Assembly (NCBI RefSeq): GCF_900496965.1
Contig: NZ_UFQB01000018.1
Coordinates: 1 to 64,000 of the forward strand
Length of the DNA stretch: 64,000 bases
Direction: 5' to 3'
Origin: Achromobacter agilis
GTDB lineage: Bacteria > Pseudomonadota > Gammaproteobacteria > Burkholderiales > Burkholderiaceae_B
Shown here: positions 52,043-59,359 of the stretch, piece after piece
Layout: the number at the start of each line of letters is the position of its first letter
Numbering within the stretch: position 1 is the stretch's first letter
Position numbers and translations under genes: made by a program
The notes under the pieces: model-generated
What the model was told of the DNA's origin: nothing
The model's input: only the letters and a program-made list of their open reading frames with translations
The model's database searches: none

Positions 52043-52056
52043 TTGATCGATATCAA
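52043..52056. promoter_or_regulatory. FNR/ANR-type anaerobic box
   Basis: TTGATCGATATCAA, a perfect match to the TTGAT-N4-ATCAA consensus bound by FNR/ANR/DNR-type regulators. It lies upstream of the universal stress gene on the minus strand (about 111 bases before its ATG) and about 100 bases before the TRIC-type gene on the plus strand. A class II position (centre near -41) would put the stress-gene start point near 52008. Confidence 0.75.
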
Positions 52057-52155
52057 CGCAATGCCCAGCGTAAGGGATGACGCGTACTCAGGCAATGGGG
52101 GCCCGCCGGGCGCCAGGCTCAATACAATGAGGCCTGCCCAAATCGCGCCCGTCCC

Positions 52156-52794
52156 ATGTTCTCCGACATCTCCCCCGTCCTGTTGCACACGCTATACCTC
52201 GTCGCCATCGTGGCCGAAGCCATGACCGCGGCGCTTTCCGCCGGCCGGCGCGACATGGACTGGATGGGCGTGTGCATCATCGCCTGCGTCACCGCGCTGG
52301 GCGGCGGATCGCTGCGCGACGTGCTGCTGGGGCATTACCCCCTGACCTGGGTGATCCACCCTGAATACCTGTGGATGACGGGCGGCGCCGCGATCGTGAC
52401 CGCCCTGATCGCGCCGGTCATGCGGCGCCTGCGCAGCCTCTTCCTGCTGGCCGACGCCCTGGGCCTGGTGGCGTTCACGGTCATCGGCTGCCAGGTCGCG
52501 CAGTTGATGCAGCTGCCGATCACCGTGGTGCTGATCAGCGGCATGATCACCGGCTGCGCCGGCGGGGTACTGCGCGACGTGCTCTGCAACGAGGTGCCGC
52601 TGCTCTTTCGCAAGGAGCTTTACGCCAGCGTGTCGGTCGTGACGGGCGGGCTGTACCTGGGCGGGCAGGCGCTGGGCCTGTCCGCCAACGCTTCCGTGCC
52701 CATCGCGCTGGCCGCGGGCCTGGCGGTGCGCCTGCTGGCGTTGCGGTTCAACTGGCAGATGCCCAAGTTCGTCTACCGCGACGACTGGGACTGA
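52156..52794 (+). CDS. TRIC/UPF0126-family membrane protein
   Basis: 212 residues with about seven membrane segments and a two-fold repeat: LGGGSLRDVLLGHYPL and AGGVLRDVLCNEVPLL, the UPF0126 (YadS/YicG-like) signature. Family members form trimeric cation channels; a glycine or cation transport role has been proposed for some. The start at 52156 has no strong ribosome site. Standing alone, with the FNR-type box in its upstream region shared with the stress gene. Confidence 0.9.
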   Translation: MFSDISPVLLHTLYLVAIVAEAMTAALSAGRRDMDWMGVCIIACVTALGGGSLRDVLLGHYPLTWVIHPEYLWMTGGAAIVTALIAPVMRRLRSLFLLADALGLVAFTVIGCQVAQLMQLPITVVLISGMITGCAGGVLRDVLCNEVPLLFRKELYASVSVVTGGLYLGGQALGLSANASVPIALAAGLAVRLLALRFNWQMPKFVYRDDWD

Positions 52795-52896
52795 GCGCCG
52801 GGCGGACCGCAACAATTTTCTTATTTGTGTTTCAAGAAATTTCTAGTATCTTGCCTGGGTTATACACCATGCATTGCGCAGCACAAGGGGAGCCGA

Positions 52897-53598
52897 TTGG
52901 ACATCAAAGCGCCCGCCACGATTCCGTACTTCCTACAGGAACAGATTCGTGAACTGATAGTGGACGGGACTATCCGCCCCGGCCAGCCGCTACGGGAACA
53001 GGAACTGGAGCAGCGTTTCGGCACCAGCCGCAGTCCTATCCGAGAAGCGCTGCGCCTGCTGGAATTGAGCGGCCTGGTCACGCACATCCAGCGCAAGGGC
53101 TTCAAGGCCACTCTCTATACGGAAACGCAGATCCGCCATCTGTACCTGCTGCGCGCGGAACTCGAGGCGTATTGCCTGCGCCAGGCTGCCGGGTCCGCAG
53201 ACCTGGCGTCGCTGGTGGCCGAATTGCGCCGCCACGACGGCGAGATCGCCGCGGCGCTGGCCGCCAGCAACGTGCGGGCCTGCATCTCGGGGGCATGCGC
53301 CTTTTATCTGGCCGCGGCCCGCAGTACGGGCAACACGCCGCTGGCCGCCATGCTCAGCAAGCTTTACGAACAGATCGAGCCGCTGCGCTACCTGCTGGCC
53401 AGGCGGTCGATGGCGTCCAGCGCCATCCAGGCCTGCACCCAAGCCATCATCGACGCGATGATGGACCGGGACGTCGAACGCGCGGCCGGCCTGGCGCGCG
53501 GCTACCTCGAGGACGTGCTGCCGGCCGTCGTGGAGGCGTACCGGGACGCCGCGCTGCAGGACGCGGAAGACCTGGCGCCGCGCTACGGACGGGCTTGA
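52897..53598 (+). CDS. GntR-family regulator with FCD domain
   Basis: 233 residues if started at TTG 52897, which follows AAGGGGAG; the frame also allows a TTG at 52825 with no ribosome site. Winged helix (LQEQIRELIVDGTIRPGQPLRE, SRSPIREALRLLE) and a helical FCD domain. It overlaps the end of pxpA by 16 bases (convergent), and probably controls that operon or a related amino acid route. Confidence 0.88.
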   Translation: MDIKAPATIPYFLQEQIRELIVDGTIRPGQPLREQELEQRFGTSRSPIREALRLLELSGLVTHIQRKGFKATLYTETQIRHLYLLRAELEAYCLRQAAGSADLASLVAELRRHDGEIAAALAASNVRACISGACAFYLAAARSTGNTPLAAMLSKLYEQIEPLRYLLARRSMASSAIQACTQAIIDAMMDRDVERAAGLARGYLEDVLPAVVEAYRDAALQDAEDLAPRYGRA

Positions 53599-54362
53599 GG
53601 CCGCGGGGGCGTGCGCACTTCGATGCCCGCCTGTTCAAGGGCCTGGCGGATGCCGTGGGCGAAGACCAGGGCGTTCGGCTGGTCGCCGTGGATGCAGAGC
53701 GTGTCCGCCTGCACTGGCACGTCCTTGCCGTCCACCGAACGCACCTTGCCTTCGCGCACCATGCGCACCACCTGCGCCACCGCCTGATCCACGTCTTCGA
53801 TCATCGCGCCGGCGCGCGTGCGCGGCGTGAGGGAGCCGTCGTCCTGGTAGGAGCGGTCGGCGAAGACCTCGCTGGCGGCGGCCAGGCCGATGGCGCGGGC
53901 CGAGTCGATCAGCTTGCTGCCGGCCAGCCCGTACAGGATCAGGGTGGCGTCCACGTCCTTGACGGCCTGGCAGATGGCGCGCGCCAGGCCTTCGTCCTTG
54001 GCGGCCATGTTGTAGAGGGCGCCATGCGCCTTGACGTGGTGCAGCCGCGCGCCTTGCGAGGCGGCGACGCCGGCCAGCGCGCCGATCTGGTAGACCACGA
54101 TGTCGTAGGCTTCGTCGGCGCTGATCTGCATGACGCGGCGGCCGAAGCCGGCCAGGTCCTGCAGGCTGGGATGGGCGCCTAGCGCCACGCCCTGTTTGAG
54201 GGCGGCCGCCACGGTCTTGCGCATAGTGGCGGGATCGCCGCCATGGAAGCCACAGGCGATGTTGGCGGAGCTGACGTACTGCAGCACCGCCGCATCGTTG
54301 CCCATGGTCCAGGCGCCATAGCTTTCGCCCATGTCGCAGTTCATGTCGATGCGGGTAGTCAT
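53583..54362 (-). CDS. pxpA: 5-oxoprolinase subunit A (LamB/YcsF)
   Basis: 259 residues. LamB/YcsF family: MNCDMGESYG at the start, SANIACGFHGGDPATM, GAHPSLQDLAGFGRR, HVKAHGALYNM, EVFADRSYQDDG and CIHGDQPNA. PxpA with PxpB and PxpC forms the ATP-dependent 5-oxoprolinase that turns pyroglutamate into glutamate. Last gene of the pxpBCA operon, 13 bases after pxpC, overlapping the convergent GntR gene at its end. Confidence 0.95.
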   Translation of the reverse strand: MTTRIDMNCDMGESYGAWTMGNDAAVLQYVSSANIACGFHGGDPATMRKTVAAALKQGVALGAHPSLQDLAGFGRRVMQISADEAYDIVVYQIGALAGVAASQGARLHHVKAHGALYNMAAKDEGLARAICQAVKDVDATLILYGLAGSKLIDSARAIGLAAASEVFADRSYQDDGSLTPRTRAGAMIEDVDQAVAQVVRMVREGKVRSVDGKDVPVQADTLCIHGDQPNALVFAHGIRQALEQAGIEVRTPPRPQARP

Positions 54363-54375
54363 AGCGGTTTCCTTT

Positions 54376-55368
54376 CTAGGCGAGGAGCGCGCGCAACGGC
54401 GCCAACGCGTCCTGCAGTTGCGCGAAGGCGCGCTCGCGCTCGCTGTCCAGCCGCTGCGCTTCCTCCAGCGCGACCGGCTGGAAGCGCAGCGTGTGGCCGG
54501 GCGCGCATTGCGCCAGGATGGGCAGATCCACCGTGGCGATCTGCGCGATCTTGGGGTAGCCGCCGGTGGTCTGACGGTCGGCCATGAGGATGATGGCCTC
54601 GCCGCCCGAGGGCACCTGCACGGTGCCGAAGCAGGCCGCCTCCGACAGCATCTGGCGCGGCTGGCTCATGGACAGGGCGGGCCCCAGCAGGCGGTAGCCC
54701 ATGCGGTCGGATTGCGGACTGATACGGAATTCCGAGCCGGCAAAGGCCTGGCGGGAGGCATCCGAGAATTCCTGCCAGTGCATGCCCGGCAGGAAGCGGA
54801 TGGCGTCGCGGCGCTTGGCGCCCAGCGCTGCCGGCAGGTACACGCGCACCTGCCACAGCGCGTCCTGCAGGGCGTCCAGGTCGCGGCCGCCGGCCAGCGG
54901 GGCCCGCAGGGGCAGCTGGTCGCCCTTGGCCAGCGCGCGGCCCTGGAAGCCGCCGAAGCCGCTGCGCAGATAGGTGCTTTCGCTGCCCATCACAGGCGGC
55001 AGCGCAAAGCCCCCATGCACCGCCAGATAGCCGCGCACGCCCGTGGCCGGCCGGGCGCCGAAGGCCAGCGTATCGCCGGCCCGCGCGACCAGCGGGCGGT
55101 GGACGGGAAGGTCCCGGCCGTTCAGCGTGGCGCCCAGGTCGGCGCCGGCCAGCGCGAAGCATGCGGGCGCATCGAAGCGCAGCGTGGGGCCCGTCAGCGT
55201 CATTTCGAGCGTGGCGGGGTCGCCCTCGTTGCCCGCCAGCGCGTTGGCCAGGCGATGCGCGCGTTCGTCCATGGCGCCCGCGGCCGGGATGCCCTGGTGC
55301 TGGTAGCCCTCGCGGCCGCGGTCCTGGAAGCTGGACAGCATGCCGGGCTTGATCACGGCAATGCTCAT
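54376..55368 (-). CDS. pxpC: 5-oxoprolinase subunit C (biotin-dependent carboxylase-like, KipA family)
   Basis: 330 residues of the AHS2/KipA family: IKPGMLSSFQDRGREGYQHQGIP, GAMDERAHRLAN, GYLAVHGGF, SDRMGYRLLGP and GGYPKIAQIA. It overlaps pxpB by 4 bases. Catalytic partner of PxpB in 5-oxoproline hydrolysis. Confidence 0.94.
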   Translation of the reverse strand: MSIAVIKPGMLSSFQDRGREGYQHQGIPAAGAMDERAHRLANALAGNEGDPATLEMTLTGPTLRFDAPACFALAGADLGATLNGRDLPVHRPLVARAGDTLAFGARPATGVRGYLAVHGGFALPPVMGSESTYLRSGFGGFQGRALAKGDQLPLRAPLAGGRDLDALQDALWQVRVYLPAALGAKRRDAIRFLPGMHWQEFSDASRQAFAGSEFRISPQSDRMGYRLLGPALSMSQPRQMLSEAACFGTVQVPSGGEAIILMADRQTTGGYPKIAQIATVDLPILAQCAPGHTLRFQPVALEEAQRLDSERERAFAQLQDALAPLRALLA

Positions 55369-56102
55369 CGCCCGGCCTCCCGGATGCGGTGGAATTCTTC
55401 CGGGCTGATGGGTACGAAGCGGACCGAGTCGCCCGGCTGGAGCAGGGCGGCGGGGTCGCGGGCCGGATCGAACATGGTCAGCGGCGTGGTGCCGATGATG
55501 TTCCAGCCGCCCGGCAGCCGGTTCGGGTAGATCACGGTCTGGCGGTTGGCCACCGCGACCGCACCGACCGGCACGGCGGTGCGCGGAGACGGACGGCGTG
55601 GAATGTTCAGTTTTTCGTCGTGCACGCCCAGGTAGGCGTGGCCCGGCGCGAATCCCAGCATGAACACCATGCTGCGGGGCTGGCTGTGCAGCTGGATGAC
55701 GCCCTCGGGGGTCAGGCCGGCGGCCTGGGCCACCTCGGCCAGGTCGGGGCCGTATTCGCCGCCATAGCAGACGGGGATGTCGATCTCGCGGCCGCCCGAG
55801 GCGTCGGCGCGGACGCCTTCGGCCAGCAGCTCTCCGATGCGTTCGGCGAGCTGGGCGTAGGTGGGCCCGCCATGCGTGCCGGGCCGGTAATGCACGGCCA
55901 CCGCAACGAACGAAGGCACTACGTCGGTCACGCCGGGCAGTTGCGCGGCGCGCAGCTTGGCGGCCGCGGCCAGACAGGTCCTGCCTACCGACGCGTCGAT
56001 GCGTTCGCCAAAGGAAACGATGAGGCAGCGGTCACCCTGGGGCAGGATGTGCCACGCGGTTTCGGCCGGAGAAGGGGGTTCTGAAATTGCGTTCAACGAC
56101 AC
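55365..56102 (-). CDS. pxpB: 5-oxoprolinase subunit B (KipI family)
   Basis: 245 residues of the AHS1/KipI family: SFGERIDASVGRTCL, VAVHYRP, CYGGEYGPDLAEVA, FMLGFAPGHAYLG and IYPNRLPGGWNIIG. The GTG start at 56102 has only AGGT as ribosome site. First pxp gene, 35 bases after the VOC gene on the same strand, so the VOC protein may be co-transcribed. Confidence 0.94.
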   Translation of the reverse strand: MSLNAISEPPSPAETAWHILPQGDRCLIVSFGERIDASVGRTCLAAAAKLRAAQLPGVTDVVPSFVAVAVHYRPGTHGGPTYAQLAERIGELLAEGVRADASGGREIDIPVCYGGEYGPDLAEVAQAAGLTPEGVIQLHSQPRSMVFMLGFAPGHAYLGVHDEKLNIPRRPSPRTAVPVGAVAVANRQTVIYPNRLPGGWNIIGTTPLTMFDPARDPAALLQPGDSVRFVPISPEEFHRIREAGR

Positions 56103-56137
56103 GAAACCTGTAGGAATGGACAGGGCCTGCTAAGGCC

Positions 56138-56569
56138 CTACTTGGCGAACAATGAATCCATATTCTTGAACGCCTTGAACTCCAGCGCATTGCCCGACGG
56201 ATCCAGGAAGAACATGGTGGCCTGTTCACCTACCTCGCCCTTGAAACGGATATAGGGCTCGATGACGAATTCAGTGCCGGCGTCGGTCAGGCGCTGGGCC
56301 ATGGCTTCCCATTGTTCCATGGAAAGCACCGCGCCGAAATGGCGCACGGGCACATTATGCGAATCCACGGCGCTGGTGGCGCGATGGCCGCATTCGCTGG
56401 GGGCCAAGTGGGCCACGATCTGGTGGCCGTAGAAGTTGAAGTCGATCCATTCGGGCGAGCTGCGGCCCTCCGGACAGCCCAGTTTTTCGCCATAGAAGGC
56501 GCGGGCTTCGGCCAGGTCGCGGACCGGGAAGGCCAGATGGAACGGCGGCAGGTTGGTTTGAGCGGTCAT
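56138..56569 (-). CDS. VOC (glyoxalase/bleomycin resistance) superfamily protein
   Basis: 143 residues from ATG 56569 ([19 protein letters not shown]); the frame extends upstream without a better start. Paired beta-alpha-beta units: [22 protein letters not shown] and later [14 protein letters not shown] with a likely metal-binding His and Glu. Function could be glyoxalase, dioxygenase or resistance; not resolved. It is divergent from the LysR gene at 56711, with twin motifs between, and precedes the pxp operon. Confidence 0.85.
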   Translation of the reverse strand: MTAQTNLPPFHLAFPVRDLAEARAFYGEKLGCPEGRSSPEWIDFNFYGHQIVAHLAPSECGHRATSAVDSHNVPVRHFGAVLSMEQWEAMAQRLTDAGTEFVIEPYIRFKGEVGEQATMFFLDPSGNALEFKAFKNMDSLFAK

Positions 56570-56664
56570 GAAAAGCTCCGGGGCAAGAATAATGAGGGAT
56601 TGCGGACCGCCGCGAGCGCGGGCTGGCCTTGGCACCTGCAGGTATTTTATGAATTGTTTTTTTG

Positions 56665-56709
56665 ATCGAAAAACGATATTTTTTGTGTCTTAGTATCGAA
56701 AAATTTGAT
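56665..56709. promoter_or_regulatory. Twin ATCGAAAAA motifs between the VOC and LysR genes
   Basis: ATCGAAAAACGAT (56665-56677, palindromic ATCG-N5-CGAT) and ATCGAAAAATTTGAT (56695-56709) share ATCGAAAAA at a 30-base pitch in an AT-rich gap. Phased repeats of this sort are usual for LysR proteins, which bind an upstream recognition site and a promoter-near activation site. Confidence 0.5.
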
Positions 56710-56710
56710 T

Positions 56711-57574
56711 GTGATCAAAGAATTCAAAACCTTTATCGCCGTGGCGCGGAACGGAACCTTTACCGGGGCGGGCGCCCATCTGGGCCTGACCCAGTCCGCG
56801 GTCAGCGCCCAGATCAAGCGCCTGGAGGAATACCTGGGCGTGGCGCTGTTCGACCGCAGCGCGCGCGCCGCCGTGCTGAACGCCCATGGCCGCGAGATGC
56901 TGCCGCAGGCCGAGGAACTGGTGGCCATGGCCGAACGCATGGCGGCCACGGCCGGAGCCGGCCACGTGAGCGGGTCGCTGCGCATCGGCGCGATCGCCTC
57001 GGTGCAGCAGGACCTGCTGGTGCAGGCGCTGGGCGAGTTCCGCGCAGGCTATCCCGACGTGCGGGTGCGGATCGTGCCGGGGGTGTCGCTGTCGCTATTG
57101 GGGCAGGTGGATGCGGGCGAGGTGGATATGGCGCTGCTGATCCGTCCGCCATTCGCCTTGCAGCCGGAACTGGGCTGGCAGCCGCTGCTGCGCGAGGAAG
57201 TGGTGCTGGCGGCGCCGGAATCGATGGCGCCGGCGCCCTGGCGCGAACTGCTGGCGACGCAGCCGTTCATCCGCTACGACCGGGCCTCGTTCGGGGGGCG
57301 GGTGGTGGACCTGTTCCTGAAGAAGCAGCGCATCGCCGTGCACGAGGCGGTGGAGCTCGACGAGATCGAGGCGATCGCCAACCTGGTGCGGCACGGGCTG
57401 GGGGTGGCGTTGCTGCCGCGGCTGCGCGGGCTGGACCTGGACGGCCTGCGCCTCGTGTCCCTGGGCGAGGCGGCGTTCTACCGAGAGATCGGGATCATCG
57501 GGCGGCTGCCGTTCGATGCCGGCAGCGTGGGAGGCAAGATGGCGGAATGCCTGGCTCGCGCGGCCGCACACTGA
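56711..57574 (+). CDS. LysR-family transcriptional regulator
   Basis: 287 residues from GTG 56711 (MIKEFKTFIAVARNGTFTGAG); a TTG two codons upstream is also possible and no ribosome site is clear. N-terminal helix-turn-helix (GLTQSAVSAQIKRLEEYLG) and C-terminal effector domain (LRIGAIASVQQDLL, DMALLIRPPF). Divergent from VOC-pxpBCA, which it probably controls. Confidence 0.92.
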   Translation: MIKEFKTFIAVARNGTFTGAGAHLGLTQSAVSAQIKRLEEYLGVALFDRSARAAVLNAHGREMLPQAEELVAMAERMAATAGAGHVSGSLRIGAIASVQQDLLVQALGEFRAGYPDVRVRIVPGVSLSLLGQVDAGEVDMALLIRPPFALQPELGWQPLLREEVVLAAPESMAPAPWRELLATQPFIRYDRASFGGRVVDLFLKKQRIAVHEAVELDEIEAIANLVRHGLGVALLPRLRGLDLDGLRLVSLGEAAFYREIGIIGRLPFDAGSVGGKMAECLARAAAH

Positions 57575-57591
57575 CTGAGGCGTGGAGAATC

Positions 57592-58200
57592 ATGCAATCG
57601 ACTGCATTGGAAAAACAGTTGGGCTTCCTGAGGGAAATCGACCGGCTGAAAACCGTCGTCCGGCAATCGCCGCTGCTGAACCGGAGCCGCAAGGAGAATT
57701 CGGCCGAGCATTCCTGGCACCTGGCAATGTACGCCCTGATCCTGAACGAGTATGCCGATGGGCCGGTTAATACCGACAGGGTCATCAGGATGCTCTTGCT
57801 GCATGACGTCGTCGAGATAGATGCCGGCGATTTTCCGATCCATGGCGGATCCGCGGGCGAAGGGCAGGCCGAACAGGAAGCCCGGGCCGCGGCGCGGCTG
57901 TTCGGCCTGCTGCCGCCGCCGCAAGCCAGCGAATTCCTGAGCCTGTGGCAGGAGTTCGAGCGGGCGGAGACCGAAGACGCGAAGTTCGCGAAAGCGCTGG
58001 ATCGTTTTCAGCCTCTGCTCATCAATGTATTCACCGGCGGAGGAACCTGGACGGAGAGCGGCGTGTCGCTGGAACAGGTCCACGCCCGGTACGGCCCCGC
58101 GATACAGCAGGGTGCGCCCCGGCTATGGGCGGTCTGCGAACAATGGGTGGCCCGGCATTTCGCGGGCCAGGGGCCGGGGATGCCGGAGCAGGGCGGCTGA
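57592..58200 (+). CDS. HD-domain protein (YfbR/HDDC2-like 5'-nucleotidase family)
   Basis: 202 residues from ATG 57592 with TGGAGA upstream. HD motifs are complete: NSAEHSWHLAMYAL (first His), LLLHDVVEIDAGD (HD pair) and a later Asp in KALDRFQPL. Relatives dephosphorylate deoxynucleoside monophosphates. It follows the LysR gene by 17 bases on the same strand, but a functional link is not evident. Confidence 0.88.
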   Translation: MQSTALEKQLGFLREIDRLKTVVRQSPLLNRSRKENSAEHSWHLAMYALILNEYADGPVNTDRVIRMLLLHDVVEIDAGDFPIHGGSAGEGQAEQEARAAARLFGLLPPPQASEFLSLWQEFERAETEDAKFAKALDRFQPLLINVFTGGGTWTESGVSLEQVHARYGPAIQQGAPRLWAVCEQWVARHFAGQGPGMPEQGG

Positions 58201-58216
58201 GCGGGCATCTGCGCCG

Positions 58217-59359
58217 CTAATTCTTGCGCTTGCGCCACAGGTAGAGGCCGCTGCCGAGGATCACGATCGCGATAAGGTCCAGCGCCGCCCAGATCAGCTT
58301 CAGCGGCAGGCCGGCAGTGTCGCCATAGTGCAGCGGCCGCGAGAATTGCAGCACGCGCAGGTACCAGGGCATTTCAAGGACCGCGGCCAACCGGCCCGTG
58401 CGCGCGTCCACCAGGACACCGTCGAAGAGATGGGTGGCCAGTGGGGTTTCCCCCTTGGCCCACAGCAGGTAGTGATGAGGCAGGCCCAGGCCGGCGTCCG
58501 GGAAACGCAGGGACTCCACGACCCGGCCGGCGGCGGCGGCCTGCGCGGTGGCGTAGGCCTGTTGCACAGAGGCCAGTTGCGAGGGCCCGGACGGCTGTCC
58601 GCCGCCTCCTGCCGCCACGGCGGCCCGCACGTCGTTGGACAGCCAGTAGCGGAACAAGGGAACCGCCAGTTCGTGGATGGCGCCGGTAACGCCCATCATC
58701 AGCACCCAGACCAGGGTGACGACTCCCAGGAGATTGTGCAGGTCCAGCCACTTCAGGCGTGGGGCGCGCCTGGCGCGGACGGTGCCAAATGGGGTTTTCT
58801 TCATGTAGGGGTGATAGAGGACGGCGCCCGATATCACCGCTACCGCGAAGAGTAGGGCCATGAACCCCAGATATAGCTGGCCGGGAAGGCCGGCGTAGAA
58901 GTCGATGTGCAGGCGCGTCATGACGGTTATGAAGCGCGTGCCCGGGCCCTCTTCGTCGCTGGCGACGGATTGTTGCAGCAAGCCGCTGCGGGCGTCGTAT
59001 TGCAGCCGGATCGAGGATGTGCCGAACGGGGCCTCGCGGCCGGGGGCCAGGGCCATGGTGACGCTGGGAGGGTCGCGGACCACTTCGACTTCGGCGATCC
59101 GGTGCGCGGGGTAGCGTTGGAGCGTCTGGGCGACCAGGCTATCGAGGGACGGGGCGGGCGCGCCCGGCGCGATGTCCGGCCACGATGGGCGCGCATCCAG
59201 CCAGTCCACGATTTCGTCATGGAATATCAAGGGCAGGCCGGAGACGCACACCACGAGCATGAAGAGGGTACAGGCCAGGCTGGTCCACTTGTGGACCTGA
59301 TACCAGGCTTTGCTGCGCACCGCCCGTGCGGGCGGCGGGCTTGGGGCGGGCAGTCGCAC
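58217..59359 (-). CDS. PepSY-associated membrane protein (siderophore/iron reduction type)
   Basis: 380 residues, GTG start overlapping the TonB receptor stop by one base, which implies coupled translation. Four membrane segments: about 26-48, 188-210, 236-258 and 350-372, with a PepSY-like periplasmic region between the first two. PepSY-TM proteins next to TonB receptors are thought to help release or reduce iron from imported ferri-siderophores at the inner membrane. It is the last gene of the iron-uptake locus. Confidence 0.9.
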   Translation of the reverse strand: MRLPAPSPPPARAVRSKAWYQVHKWTSLACTLFMLVVCVSGLPLIFHDEIVDWLDARPSWPDIAPGAPAPSLDSLVAQTLQRYPAHRIAEVEVVRDPPSVTMALAPGREAPFGTSSIRLQYDARSGLLQQSVASDEEGPGTRFITVMTRLHIDFYAGLPGQLYLGFMALLFAVAVISGAVLYHPYMKKTPFGTVRARRAPRLKWLDLHNLLGVVTLVWVLMMGVTGAIHELAVPLFRYWLSNDVRAAVAAGGGGQPSGPSQLASVQQAYATAQAAAAGRVVESLRFPDAGLGLPHHYLLWAKGETPLATHLFDGVLVDARTGRLAAVLEMPWYLRVLQFSRPLHYGDTAGLPLKLIWAALDLIAIVILGSGLYLWRKRKN

